Below, piece by piece: positions 8,799 through 17,660 of a stretch of DNA of 64,000 nucleotides. This DNA comes from Sporosarcina oncorhynchi (lineage in GTDB: Bacteria; Bacillota; Bacilli; Bacillales_A; Planococcaceae): assembly GCF_033304615.1 (NCBI RefSeq), contig NZ_CP129118.1, positions 3,096,001 through 3,160,000 on the forward strand. The letters are read 5' to 3'. Made by a program: the position numbers and the translations under genes. The notes under the pieces were generated by a model. That model saw only the letters and a program-made list of their open reading frames with translations, was not told the DNA's origin and did no database searches. Within the stretch, counting starts at the first letter, position 1. The number at the start of each line of letters is the position of its first letter.

Positions 8799-9860
8799 TT
8801 ACTTCGTAATTAGGCTTGTAATCTGTGCAATCGATCGGTCTAGCCGTTCCTCATAGTTACCGCTAATGGAAACGAACTCGATGCCCCGTTCTTCAAACAT
8901 CTTTTTCAATAGCGCATTCGTTTGTTCCCGGACGACCGGGTCACTGAATGTACGGTAACCGTCCGCCACCCACTTCACATCCGGTTCTAAAAATAAGTAC
9001 AAATCATAATCCTGTGCCTGAATGGCCCCTTCGATAAACGGCAGCTCGCATCCAAAATACATCTTGGCATAATACTGCGTTACGACTGCCTCACTATCGA
9101 TGAACAACAGCTTATTCGCCTTTTTCAACTTTTGATACTCCATATGCTTATGTCCGAATACAATCTCCTTATAATGCTCTTCCGTCAGCAATGAGCTACC
9201 GTCTCCGATTTCTTCACTCACTGTACGACCATATTCCTCCACATACTCCGTACCGAAAAGCTGCGCTAGATTCCTCGTCAAAGTGGACTTTCCGCAAGAT
9301 TCAACACCAACAATGGCAACCTTCTTCGTATAATAAGGCTTCGCCGCCTCGGGGATCATGTCCCAATTGGCATAGATTCCCTCATTACGAATCTTCGTTG
9401 CGCTGATGGGGAAGATTTCACGTGCTTCGTCAATGACGACATGGATGACTCCCTCTCCGTAAATCCGTTTGAACCATGTATCATACTCACTTTCCGAACT
9501 AAAAATATGGGTGATTTGTTCGGGAATCGCTTCGAGCATTTTCCGACCACCCTCCATCCACATGTACTCCGCATCCGGCGAATAGGGTTCTTCGACCGCT
9601 AATACTGTAACATTGGACATGTTTTTTACGGATGTCGTAATCCACTGCTGGCGTCTTTTGAAATCAATATAATCCAAGCCTGCTTCTTTACATAGCTTTC
9701 TGTCCCGCTCTTCATCATAACTGACGAGCACATACAACTTATCGACCTGTGCAGCAGCTTTCGTTATTGCATATAAATGTCCTTTATGAAATGGAATGAA
9801 TTTCCCTCCATAATGGCCTACCGTCATCTTTGACTCCCTTTGTGCATTTTCCATCGTCAT
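8799..9860 (-). CDS. nadR: NadR-type NMN adenylyltransferase / nicotinamide riboside kinase
   Basis: 353 aa bifunctional enzyme. The N-terminal nucleotidyltransferase domain has GGKFIPFHKGH (HxGH adenylyl-transfer motif) and ISATKIRNEGI. The C-terminal P-loop kinase has GVESCGKST (Walker A, about residue 186). Together they phosphorylate nicotinamide riboside to NMN and adenylate NMN to NAD+. The N-terminal helix-turn-helix of enterobacterial NadR is absent, so regulation is left to the adjacent NrtR-like protein. The start is uncertain: the first ATG and an internal ATG (residue 12, giving MTVGHYGGKF) are each preceded by an identical AAAGGGAGT. The internal one matches the usual family N-terminus. 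Confidence 0.9.
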   Translation of the reverse strand: MTMENAQRESKMTVGHYGGKFIPFHKGHLYAITKAAAQVDKLYVLVSYDEERDRKLCKEAGLDYIDFKRRQQWITTSVKNMSNVTVLAVEEPYSPDAEYMWMEGGRKMLEAIPEQITHIFSSESEYDTWFKRIYGEGVIHVVIDEAREIFPISATKIRNEGIYANWDMIPEAAKPYYTKKVAIVGVESCGKSTLTRNLAQLFGTEYVEEYGRTVSEEIGDGSSLLTEEHYKEIVFGHKHMEYQKLKKANKLLFIDSEAVVTQYYAKMYFGCELPFIEGAIQAQDYDLYLFLEPDVKWVADGYRTFSDPVVREQTNALLKKMFEERGIEFVSISGNYEERLDRSIAQITSLITK

Positions 9861-9901
9861 CTACTCCCTTTTCAATTATCTTTTATTCAGGTTATTTTTC
9901 T

Positions 9902-10615
9902 TCATTCATTTTTGTTTTGCACTTTCGATAACTTTACCCAATTCACATATCCATACACTGAGTTTACAAGAAACGCAGTCCACATAATGACCATATTCCA
10001 ATCGTTGCCGCCTGTCTGTAATAATGTTATGACCCATAACGTAATTGTCAAGACATTTACCAATATCCAAATCACCCACTGTTCAGCATACCGTTGCACC
10101 ATTAAAATCTGAGCGATTACCGAAAGGACGACTGCCATACTGTCGATTCGAACTTGCTGTGCAGACAACAATGTCAATAACTCCGCATAAACGAGTGCCC
10201 CTATAACAAATGAACCGCCTACAAATGCCCAGCCTTTTAGCGTCAGCCTCTTCACATAAACGTTCTCACCTTGCGCTGATTCTTCTTTTTTCTTGTAATG
10301 TTTCATCCACATCCAAATTCCAATAAACTGCATCGGGAAATAAAACAACCAGTTCAACATTGACTCTCCATATAACCCGTATCCGTACGCTATATAGCCA
10401 TATGTGACCGTTTGCACAATCCCGAAAAGATAGTTGGATACCTTCCCTTTCGCCACAAGCACCACACATAGCATCCCGGCAATTGAACTGATCAAACCAA
10501 GAAACGTATCTTGAAATGCAAAATACAGATAGACCGTGACCCCCGTGAATACCGTTACCCATAACTTCTCAAACATCGACCAATCTGCCAAGTACCTCTT
10601 TAATTCCCCGACCAT
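9902..10615 (-). CDS. pnuC: Nicotinamide riboside transporter PnuC
   Basis: 237 aa, about seven transmembrane helices, with the PnuC features NWLFYFPMQFIGIWMWMKHYKKK and ADWSMFEKLWVTVFTG. It facilitates entry of nicotinamide riboside, trapped by the NadR kinase encoded 41 bp downstream; pnuC is the first gene of the pair. A near-consensus promoter with a palindromic operator precedes it. Confidence 0.92.
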   Translation of the reverse strand: MVGELKRYLADWSMFEKLWVTVFTGVTVYLYFAFQDTFLGLISSIAGMLCVVLVAKGKVSNYLFGIVQTVTYGYIAYGYGLYGESMLNWLFYFPMQFIGIWMWMKHYKKKEESAQGENVYVKRLTLKGWAFVGGSFVIGALVYAELLTLLSAQQVRIDSMAVVLSVIAQILMVQRYAEQWVIWILVNVLTITLWVITLLQTGGNDWNMVIMWTAFLVNSVYGYVNWVKLSKVQNKNE

Positions 10616-10650
10616 TTCATACTCCCCCTCGCCTTAGTTACTAATTGTAT

Positions 10651-10694
10651 CTAAGTATTAAACTTAGTATATGGTTGTATCTATGTATTGTCAA
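10651..10694 (-). promoter_or_regulatory. pnuC-nadR promoter with NrtR-like operator
   Basis: Minus strand -35 TTGACA (10689-10694), exact 17-bp spacer, -10 TATACT (10666-10671). A palindrome CTAAGT-N5-ACTTAG (10651-10667) abuts and overlaps the -10 element at the expected transcription start. The position implies repression; assignment to the NrtR-like protein is inference from gene context. Confidence 0.7.
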
Positions 10695-10709
10695 CTACTA
10701 TTTGCGCAC

Positions 10710-10738
10710 AAAAAAAAGCCCTCACCGTCGCGCTTTTT
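10710..10738 (-). terminator. Possible terminator of the S66 peptidase gene
   Basis: Short stem AAAAAGC / GCTTTTT with a 12-nt loop and a run of eight T on the minus strand. The stem is weak, so the call is tentative. Confidence 0.4.
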
Positions 10739-10822
10739 AAAATCGCAGGTGCAAGCTTCTTTGTTTTTATTCGTGTTCAAACTGTTTAACATAATTTCTA
10801 TAATTTTTCAGGTGAGAGTCTC

Positions 10823-11788
10823 TTAGAACTTAATCAATTCCAACTGACTTTCTGAAGCATCCAACTGTACTTCCCCACCAATCGGAAACGTGAACAGTGG
10901 TTGTGTATGCCCGAAATCCACATCGTATAACACGGGGATTTCTTTCAGCAATGGGTGCTTATCTAGAATGAACAGCAGTTGTTCCTCCGAAATGTTCGAT
11001 GCACGCTGGAACCTACCGATTACTAGTCCATTAAGTGATTGTGTATTTTGCAGAAGTGACGTCAGATCCCTTGCGAAAGTTTCAGGAATGGTCATTTCAT
11101 CATCTTCCACAAACAGTATGGCATTTTCGATTCTAGGCATATATTTCGTGCCTTGCAGTAAGTTGAGCGTACAGAGATTTCCACCCCATAGCTGACCTGT
11201 TGCAACTCCCGGCGTATAAGTTTTCCATGCAGACTTCTCAAAGTTACGATTCTCTTGGTCTAAATACCAAGCATCATCGCTCCATTCAACAGATGCCTGC
11301 ACAACATAAGGCGTATCATGCATCAGACATTTCATGAAATGTTCCGTTTGGTATGCTTGCCCTTTTTTCATTTGAAAACTTGAAAAATGAGGGCCGGAAT
11401 ACGTTACCATTCCCGTTTGTGTAGTAATCGCTGTAGCGATGGCTGTAATATCGCTATAACCACAGAAAACTTTCGGATTCTTTTTTATGAGATCATAATC
11501 GATATAAGGCAATAACTCGTTTGAATTAAACCCACCGATTACAGTCAGAATACCTTTCACGTTTGCATCCTCAAATGCAGCATGCAAATCTTCTATTCTT
11601 TGCTCGATCGATGTTGAGCTTTGAATATCTGACTCAAAAACATTTTTGCCAAAGGTTACAGTAAAACCTAAGTTTTCTAACCGTTCCTTCGCAAACTGAA
11701 CGCCTTCTCCAGATAAAATACTCGCACTTCGACTCGGTGCAACGATTCGTATTTCATCGCCCTTTTTAAGCTTCTGGGGGATTCGCAT
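10823..11788 (-). CDS. S66 family LD-carboxypeptidase (LdcA/MccF-like)
   Basis: 321 aa, full length. Family blocks: KGDEIRIVAPSRSASIL at the N-terminus, GGFNSNELLPYIDYDLI, and the nucleophile loop CGYSDITAIATAI (Ser). Then ILFVEDDE (catalytic Glu) and DFGHTQPLFTFPIG (catalytic His). Members either remove the terminal D-Ala from muropeptides during wall recycling (LdcA) or cleave microcin C-like aminoacyl nucleotides (MccF); the sequence alone does not decide. It is immediately downstream of a GNAT gene with no intergenic bases, so the two are co-translated. Confidence 0.88.
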   Translation of the reverse strand: MRIPQKLKKGDEIRIVAPSRSASILSGEGVQFAKERLENLGFTVTFGKNVFESDIQSSTSIEQRIEDLHAAFEDANVKGILTVIGGFNSNELLPYIDYDLIKKNPKVFCGYSDITAIATAITTQTGMVTYSGPHFSSFQMKKGQAYQTEHFMKCLMHDTPYVVQASVEWSDDAWYLDQENRNFEKSAWKTYTPGVATGQLWGGNLCTLNLLQGTKYMPRIENAILFVEDDEMTIPETFARDLTSLLQNTQSLNGLVIGRFQRASNISEEQLLFILDKHPLLKEIPVLYDVDFGHTQPLFTFPIGGEVQLDASESQLELIKF

Positions 11789-12256
11789 TTACATTCCTAC
11801 TTTCTGTATGTTCAATTCAAGCCGAATCATATCCATGCATTGAATGCCATTTTCCATAATAATTTCATCATATTGATCCACAAAAAAGTCTTGGATCACA
11901 CCCGTAATGCGAAATCCGCATTTTTGATAGAGCGCAAGCTGCCCGATACTGGAATTGCCTGTGCCGATTTCAGCGGTTACATAGCCATTCTTTTTTGCAA
12001 TACGAATCGCTGCGATCACAAGCTTTTTTCCAATTCCTTGGCATTGGAGGTCTTCACGGACGGCGATATTTTTGATTTCTATTGTTTCTTTGTGCAGTTC
12101 TACTAGTACAAAGACCCCAATAATTCCACTCTTCTCCTCGATAATATAACATTCACCATCCGCTAAGTATGTATCGACTAGTTGACGAGATGGATCAGCT
12201 AGAAGGAGGAGTTTGTATGGAGGTGATTCATGAGGTTGCAGTTTTCTAGTTTGCAT
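11789..12256 (-). CDS. GNAT family N-acetyltransferase
   Basis: 155 aa with a standard GNAT acetyl-CoA site: IAVREDLQCQGIGKKLV (Q/RxxGxG/A loop, about residues 73-89), preceded by IIGVFVLVE and followed by ALYQKCGFRITG. The acceptor is unknown. The stop codon directly abuts the start of the S66 peptidase gene, suggesting a functional pair. Confidence 0.85.
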   Translation of the reverse strand: MQTRKLQPHESPPYKLLLLADPSRQLVDTYLADGECYIIEEKSGIIGVFVLVELHKETIEIKNIAVREDLQCQGIGKKLVIAAIRIAKKNGYVTAEIGTGNSSIGQLALYQKCGFRITGVIQDFFVDQYDEIIMENGIQCMDMIRLELNIQKVGM

Positions 12257-12388
12257 TCAGACCACCTGTTTCTTTTTATTATCCTAGCGTCAAATAGGAG
12301 TTCCATCTTTTGGGGTTACTGCAAATCTCTTCACAACCTGCTTATCCTGACTTGCTAAGTACATTTTTTATGCAATAGATGACATATC

Positions 12389-12892
12389 TTATTCACTAGA
12401 TAACCTATTAAAATGTATGGCCGCCTCCATGATTTCTTCATATCCCTTCTGCCAGCCTTTGTGATAACTACTAGCCTCTTCCGGCGGAATTAACGTCCGC
12501 TCCGATGACTCAAATGCCGCGTCAAATGGGAAGAATTCTGTAATATCCATCCGAAAGAACACCTGATAGCCCACTCTCGGATAAGGACTTGTTTCAGTCC
12601 ATAATGGATTTTCCTCATGATTCACTTCGATGGCACCAAGAAAATGACAATTACCTTGAACATACGCTTCTTCTAACACTTCACGGTGGATACAGGCTTC
12701 TACTGTTTCACCAGCTTCAATATGCCCTCCCGGAAAATCCCACCCTCTATGATTTAAATTAACCATTAACAACTTTTCTTCATAAAAACAAAATGCATGG
12801 ACACTTGTGATCAGCTCTCGCTCGGGCATCAGATCCTGAATCCACGTGAGCTTCAATTTATGTCCGCCCCAATCTACGAATGTGAACGACAT
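12389..12892 (-). CDS. NUDIX hydrolase
   Basis: 167 aa. The NUDIX box reads GGHIEAGETVEACIH then REVLEEAYV; the usual Gly near its end is replaced by Tyr, while the catalytic REVLEE core is kept. It probably hydrolyses a nucleoside diphosphate-linked substrate; the specific one is unknown. It follows the nucleotidyltransferase gene by 2 bp (minus strand), so they are an operon. Confidence 0.85.
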   Translation of the reverse strand: MSFTFVDWGGHKLKLTWIQDLMPERELITSVHAFCFYEEKLLMVNLNHRGWDFPGGHIEAGETVEACIHREVLEEAYVQGNCHFLGAIEVNHEENPLWTETSPYPRVGYQVFFRMDITEFFPFDAAFESSERTLIPPEEASSYHKGWQKGYEEIMEAAIHFNRLSSE

Positions 12893-12894
12893 GA

Positions 12895-13611
12895 CTACTC
12901 CTCTCCCTTCCCCATGGAATATCCTTCAAATAACCTTCCTCCATGCGGTTTCAAAATCTCATCTACAATCAGTATTATCCCTGATTTATCTCCGGTTCTA
13001 TAAAATGTAGTAAATGTATCGATAAATCTTTTGGCGAAAGCCTCGTCGTATTGCTTCAGTGCTCTAACAATCCATTTTGATGCGCCAATCCATTGGCAAT
13101 TTGTCCGGAGTACATACTCATGGATCGCTTCAGCAAGTGCATTGGCGATGAATAATGATTCTGCACTATTTTCCGTACCGATTAAATCCTCTAGCATATC
13201 TGTTATCATATAGCGTTTTGTTAGCAACGTTTCTGTCGACCAAGGCTCTGGTCCTTTTTTCAAAATCTCACATGCTTCATTTTTAATACTCGAAAGGATT
13301 CCAGTATCAACGAGAACAATTCCTTCGGCGACCATTTTTGGTAAGGAAGGCCGAGCTCTTTCTACATCCATTTTAAAAAATGCTTTATAGGACGTGTGAG
13401 TATGAACAAATACTTCAATTGGCCAACCATAGTCAATATGTGATTCGCGATTGGAGGATCTTACAGCATTATCAAAAATAACGATATCAAGATCAGAGGT
13501 CGTGGTAGCTTCGCCTCTGACGACACTCCCTGCGAGAATAGCAGCCTGACAATGCGGGAAGTTTTCATCAACAAAACGTTTGGCAGCGAGTGGCGGCAAC
13601 AATCTCAACAT
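12895..13611 (-). CDS. Nucleotidyltransferase-domain protein
   Basis: 238 aa. The N-terminal polymerase-beta-like fold has GSVVRGEATTTSDLDIVIF, a hG[GS]-x9-DxD motif with both metal-binding aspartates, followed by a helical region. The arrangement resembles aminoglycoside-nucleotidyltransferase-like proteins and MNT-type proteins, but substrate is unknown and no resistance function should be assumed. Upstream gene of a tight pair with the NUDIX hydrolase. Confidence 0.8.
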   Translation of the reverse strand: MLRLLPPLAAKRFVDENFPHCQAAILAGSVVRGEATTTSDLDIVIFDNAVRSSNRESHIDYGWPIEVFVHTHTSYKAFFKMDVERARPSLPKMVAEGIVLVDTGILSSIKNEACEILKKGPEPWSTETLLTKRYMITDMLEDLIGTENSAESLFIANALAEAIHEYVLRTNCQWIGASKWIVRALKQYDEAFAKRFIDTFTTFYRTGDKSGIILIVDEILKPHGGRLFEGYSMGKGEE

Positions 13612-13634
13612 TCCTCTTTCCTCCTATACTTTTT

Positions 13635-14576
13635 CTAGTCCACTAGTTTCGTTAATATCTCGGCAATTTCCATTGGACGCACATCATGTGAAACGAGCTT
13701 GTCAATTGGTAACCACATCGGCTCGTAACTACCTTGATTACGATTTTCTTCATATTCTTCTCCACTTCCTGTTCCAAATGTCCCGCCTATGATTTCTGAT
13801 AAGAAAAATTGTTGCACACCATTAAAGTGGACCTTTCCGATGCTTTCTTTAATTTCAATATGCACACCTAATTCTTCAAATGCTTCCCGGATAGTAGCTT
13901 GTTCCGGGCTTTCACCTTCTTCAATACCACCACCAGGAAACACGTAATATTCTTGTCCTTCACGTATTCTTTTGATGACGGCAACTTTTCCTGACTCAAT
14001 GATAACGGCCGATCCCCGATTCCGGAGTTCTACGCACTTACCTCTAACATACTCAATCACCCAACAATCCCTATACTCCCCTTCATGCCATTCGTGCTTT
14101 GGTAGCAGCTTCACCTTTTCAAATCCGCATTTCTCATAGCAGCGGATTGCTCGCTCATTCCACGTTTGAGGGTCCATGACAATGCGGTCCGCACCTTTCT
14201 CGGTCAATAAATACTCCACAATTGTCTCAATAAGTTGTGTACCGATACCTTTATTCCAATAGGCTGGCTCCCCTATGAACTGATCCATGCCATACATAAC
14301 TTCAGCAGGATTTGAATAGCCATACACCTTTCTTTCTTCATCTCCTACGGGATAAAACTGAATGTACCCAATCGGGGCTTCATCATATATTATCAAGCAA
14401 CGAGTTTCATTGTCCGCTTCTCCAAAAAAGTCTTCTTCTACTTTCGCCATGTCTAGCGGCCGATCCCTACCTTCATAAAACTGAAGAACTTCAGGATTTG
14501 ACAACCACTTAGCTAAAGGAAATTTATCCTCTTCTAGGAGTTCTCGGATAGCTAATCGACCATTTCGAATTAACAT
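13635..14576 (-). CDS. GNAT acetyltransferase-NUDIX hydrolase fusion protein
   Basis: 313 aa, two domains. Residues ~1-175 are a GNAT of the aminoglycoside 6'-acetyltransferase-like group (LAIRELLEEDKFPLAKWLSNPEV, YWNKGIGTQLIE, IRCYEKCGFEKV). Residues ~180-313 are a NUDIX domain with a complete box (GGGIEEGESPEQA then REAFEELGV). The upstream TTG at 14624 has no ribosome binding site, whereas ATG 14576 has GGGGGAT 6-8 bp before it, so the shorter start is chosen. Aminoglycoside modification is possible for the first domain but not shown. Confidence 0.85.
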   Translation of the reverse strand: MLIRNGRLAIRELLEEDKFPLAKWLSNPEVLQFYEGRDRPLDMAKVEEDFFGEADNETRCLIIYDEAPIGYIQFYPVGDEERKVYGYSNPAEVMYGMDQFIGEPAYWNKGIGTQLIETIVEYLLTEKGADRIVMDPQTWNERAIRCYEKCGFEKVKLLPKHEWHEGEYRDCWVIEYVRGKCVELRNRGSAVIIESGKVAVIKRIREGQEYYVFPGGGIEEGESPEQATIREAFEELGVHIEIKESIGKVHFNGVQQFFLSEIIGGTFGTGSGEEYEENRNQGSYEPMWLPIDKLVSHDVRPMEIAEILTKLVD

Positions 14577-14837
14577 TTCATATCCCCCATTAGATTCATG
14601 TACGCAAATCAATACTATTTTCAATTAATATAACGCGCCTTTGTTATAATTCCTGTACATAGAGGATATAGTGAAATATATCGCAACGATGTTGTCGCAT
14701 CATTGCGGATCTTCAATAGAATAGATTCCTGTTTGGCTATCAGCATCACGTCAGGCAATAATCCACCCGATCGGCTAAAACTCAAGGGTGAATTATTTCT
14801 TTTGTGACATCGAGTTTACTAATGCAATGAATCTATA

Positions 14838-15383
14838 CTACTTAGCAGATAATTCTTTCTCCGCCAACCCCACGACTTCATCCACAAACGCTTTCTTCGC
14901 GTCCGCATAATACCGCTCATTATTTGGATATTTCACCGCAAGTTCCTTCTTCAACGTTTCATATTCTATTGCTACATCTGGATGCTCATTCAAATAATCC
15001 CTGAACAATGTATGTTGCTGCCACCAATCACCTTTGTGTTCAACGACATGGTAGACATGCGTTTTTGTCAGTGCTTCTAAATCCGAAAACTTCGCATAGA
15101 CGACTTTCCCTTCAACTTCCACGCGTCCTAACTGATAGATATCGGCATCTCTCAAAAGATATTTATCGAATTTCTTCGCATCGTCCAATGCCTGCACGCC
15201 GATTAAGACATCAATCATCGGCTTCGCTGCAATTCCTTCAATCGCTGTACTCCCGATATGCTGAATGTCCACGATATGCTCACCAATCAACGATTCCAAT
15301 AGCACTTTCTCCTGTTCAAAAAGCACTTTCCATTTCGGATCATACGCAGTTAACGCTACTACGTCTTTATCCAAACCTAACAT
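14838..15383 (-). CDS. GrpB family protein (UPF0157)
   Basis: 181 aa with the GrpB pattern: YDPKWKVLFEQEKVLL, IVDIQHIGSTAIEGIAAKPMIDVLIGV and HVYHVVEHKGDWWQQHTLFRDYLNEHP. GrpB proteins are nucleotidyltransferase-fold proteins of unknown substrate, often near coenzyme A or resistance-type genes. Its first base coincides with the last base of the upstream TmrB-like gene, so translation is coupled. Confidence 0.88.
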   Translation of the reverse strand: MLGLDKDVVALTAYDPKWKVLFEQEKVLLESLIGEHIVDIQHIGSTAIEGIAAKPMIDVLIGVQALDDAKKFDKYLLRDADIYQLGRVEVEGKVVYAKFSDLEALTKTHVYHVVEHKGDWWQQHTLFRDYLNEHPDVAIEYETLKKELAVKYPNNERYYADAKKAFVDEVVGLAEKELSAK

Positions 15384-15922
15384 TATGACTTCACTCCCTG
15401 TCCAATCTCTTTGCAGATGGACTCCGCAATCTCTTCTATACTGACATCATCAGTCTTAATTAATTGATTCACATCAAAATCCTTAAATCCTTCCAGACAC
15501 TTATCCGTCTGCACGAAGCACCAATTGCCTTCCTCTTCCCCTCGTTCGATAAGCCGCTTGTGGATTGTTTCTTTTTCCGCAACTAAACAAAAATGATACG
15601 TTTCAGAATCCATCTCTAAAAAACCATCATGAATCGTATTAAAATAGTCCTTATTATAAATCGTCATCGGTACAATTAAGTCCTTGCCATATGTCTCGCG
15701 AAGTTGTCTAGCCACTTCAACCGTTAACGGTTTCCACATATTCAAGTCTTGGAAATCCCCTGTCCGCTCATTTTCAAGCTTCACATCTTCCGGTATGATA
15801 TGCCGAAGCATGAACCCCACCACTTCCGGATCAAACAGCATTGCCCCATCCATCTTGCTCAATAACTCATTTGCAACAGATGTCTTTCCGACACCGAATG
15901 CGCCGTTTATCATAATGATCAA
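15383..15922 (-). CDS. P-loop ATPase, TmrB-like
   Basis: 179 aa. The N-terminus MIIMINGAFGVGKTSVANELL is a Walker A P-loop. The next segment (GAMLFDPEVVGFMLRHIIPEDV) resembles B. subtilis TmrB, an ATP-binding tunicamycin-resistance protein, both in order and spacing. It could equally be a small-molecule kinase of the same superfamily, and no resistance phenotype can be read from sequence. It overlaps its neighbours on both sides (ATGA with vanW upstream, one base with grpB downstream): a three-gene translationally coupled operon. Confidence 0.75.
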   Translation of the reverse strand: MIIMINGAFGVGKTSVANELLSKMDGAMLFDPEVVGFMLRHIIPEDVKLENERTGDFQDLNMWKPLTVEVARQLRETYGKDLIVPMTIYNKDYFNTIHDGFLEMDSETYHFCLVAEKETIHKRLIERGEEEGNWCFVQTDKCLEGFKDFDVNQLIKTDDVSIEEIAESICKEIGQGVKS

Positions 15923-16740
15923 TTCGTTTCCCCCTCGTATGTCAGAAATGGCTCATACATCGTGATTGCATGATTTTCGGTGATAAATTCATCATCGATT
16001 TCATTTCCCTCTGCGTCATACACTTTCCTATAAATCGTATTATGGCGTACATAGCCGCCCCATAATTCTCGTGTGAAATGATGCTCTTTTTCATAGATTT
16101 CATATGTACGGGTTGTAGGCGTTGTCGACCGCCACTCTCCATTGAGGTGCGTGTCTGTTACATAAATGATTAGCTGGAAAGGCGTCTGTGTTTCGTTCTT
16201 TATTTGCAAATCCAAGTAGTTATAGGCGCAAGTTGCTCCGCTTCCGAACGGTTGACTGCGATTCGAATCGGGAAACACGTCGTAACTGTGGCGATAGCGC
16301 TCCGTTACGGTGAGTGGCGTATGTAAAGTGATCCAGTAGAGAAGATTGGATAGTTGGCAAAGCCCACCCCCTACGCCAACCGTCACTTTTCCATAATGCA
16401 GAATCATGCCGTCCACATACCCTTTTCGTCGCGACGTGTTACCAAGCAATCGCCAGTATGAAAATGTCTCCCCAGGCTGAATGACCACTTTATTCAACTG
16501 CTTTGCCGCAATGGACAAGTTCGTGATTTTATTGTATTGGAGCTGCATATCGACATCTTTCAATTGTCGCAGCAAAGGTGTCCGATGCTTCTTGAAGACA
16601 TATGGGAATTTCTCTTCAGATCGATTGCGTGCATATTTCTTCCCGTCAAACATCCACTCACCAAAACGTTTGAACCGATATACTTTCTTCCCTATATAAA
16701 TTCTAGCTTTACTACGCTTGACAGGCTGTAATGAAACCAT
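15919..16740 (-). CDS. VanW family protein
   Basis: 273 aa. It has the VanW-domain core: VVIQPGETFSYWRLLGNTSRRKGY, VTVGVGGGLCQLSNLLYW and ERYRHSYDVFPDSNRSQPFGSGATCAYNYLDL. VanW-like proteins accompany some vancomycin-resistance clusters but most are stand-alone with unknown, probably envelope-related, function. No vanH/A/X genes are present. First gene of the vanW-tmrB-like-grpB operon. Confidence 0.88.
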   Translation of the reverse strand: MVSLQPVKRSKARIYIGKKVYRFKRFGEWMFDGKKYARNRSEEKFPYVFKKHRTPLLRQLKDVDMQLQYNKITNLSIAAKQLNKVVIQPGETFSYWRLLGNTSRRKGYVDGMILHYGKVTVGVGGGLCQLSNLLYWITLHTPLTVTERYRHSYDVFPDSNRSQPFGSGATCAYNYLDLQIKNETQTPFQLIIYVTDTHLNGEWRSTTPTTRTYEIYEKEHHFTRELWGGYVRHNTIYRKVYDAEGNEIDDEFITENHAITMYEPFLTYEGETN

Positions 16741-16924
16741 TTACTCACCTCCCCATTTATGTAATTCTACAAAGATTCACCATTCTCCTTTTCTACGCCA
16801 TGCATCTTACGTCTGAATTTCTGCCACTGGCCGACCCAAATGAGCCAGTCACTGAAAATGAGCAGACGAATGTACGATTTCTTTCTATAGTAGAGATACA
16901 AAGAACAACAACGGAGGAATGACG

Positions 16925-17644
16925 ATGGCGATTGTACGAGTAAATCAATTGAAGAAGGCGTATGGAGTGAACAAGGTTTTACGGGGCATTGACTTTACCG
17001 CTCAAGCTGGGGAAATCATTGGTGTGATTGGTAAAAATGGAGCTGGAAAATCTACTTTTCTAGAGATTCTAATGACACTAAAGCCGTATGACGAAGGAAA
17101 TGTACTTATGTTTGATAAAGAGCTGAGAACGTTATCACAACACCAACTTGAAGATGTACGCAAACAGATTTCAGTCGTTTTGCAGCCTACACAGTTTTAC
17201 AAAACATTGAAGGTTGTTGAATTGCTCAATCTGTTCAAAGCGTATTACAAGTCGCCAATCAATATTGAAAAGATTATTGTTGATTTTAAATTGGAGCCTT
17301 ACCGAAAAAAGTATTTCGATAAATTATCCGGTGGTTGGAAACAGATTGTGAGTTTGGCGATTGCGTTTCTATCAGAACCCAAATTGCTCATTTTAGATGA
17401 ACCAACCACTGGCCTGGACCCGCATATGCGAAACATGCTGTGGACATATATTACGGACTACAATAACCGTACGGGCGGTACTGTTATTTTAACAACACAT
17501 AATATGGATGAAGTTGAATTGTACTGCGATAAAGTTATGCTGTTGAATAATGGAGTAGGCGAAACTTTTGATACAACAAAAAGAATTTTAGATTCAGGCT
17601 ATAAATCTATTCACGACTTTTATCTTTCAAAAGTATCGATCTAA
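16925..17644 (+). CDS. ABC transporter ATP-binding protein
   Basis: 239 aa ATPase with Walker A GKNGAGKST, signature LSGGWKQIV, Walker B LLILDEPTTGLDPH and the H-loop TTHNM. It belongs to the ABC-2 exporter group (drug, peptide or polysaccharide export) with the permease encoded 16 bp downstream. Two ATGs lie near GGAGG (16913-16917): the first is 1 bp away, the second (16925) is 7 bp away and is chosen. Confidence 0.92.
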   Translation: MAIVRVNQLKKAYGVNKVLRGIDFTAQAGEIIGVIGKNGAGKSTFLEILMTLKPYDEGNVLMFDKELRTLSQHQLEDVRKQISVVLQPTQFYKTLKVVELLNLFKAYYKSPINIEKIIVDFKLEPYRKKYFDKLSGGWKQIVSLAIAFLSEPKLLILDEPTTGLDPHMRNMLWTYITDYNNRTGGTVILTTHNMDEVELYCDKVMLLNNGVGETFDTTKRILDSGYKSIHDFYLSKVSI

Positions 17645-17660
17645 ATTAGGAGGAGTTCAA

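Noticed and set aside
14640..14837. Riboswitch or T-box in the gap between the GNAT-NUDIX and GrpB genes
   Set aside because: Two imperfect hairpins are visible (around 14690-14715 and 14758-14795), but no conserved riboswitch core could be recognised and the genes give no metabolite logic.
15383..16740. Vancomycin or tunicamycin resistance island
   Set aside because: vanW alone and a TmrB-like P-loop protein are common in susceptible Bacillales; no vanHAX genes or mobile-element signs are present.
16731..16922. 63-codon ORF between vanW and the ABC ATPase
   Set aside because: Overlaps the start of vanW and the ribosome binding site of the ATPase gene, with no site of its own; more likely the divergent promoter region.
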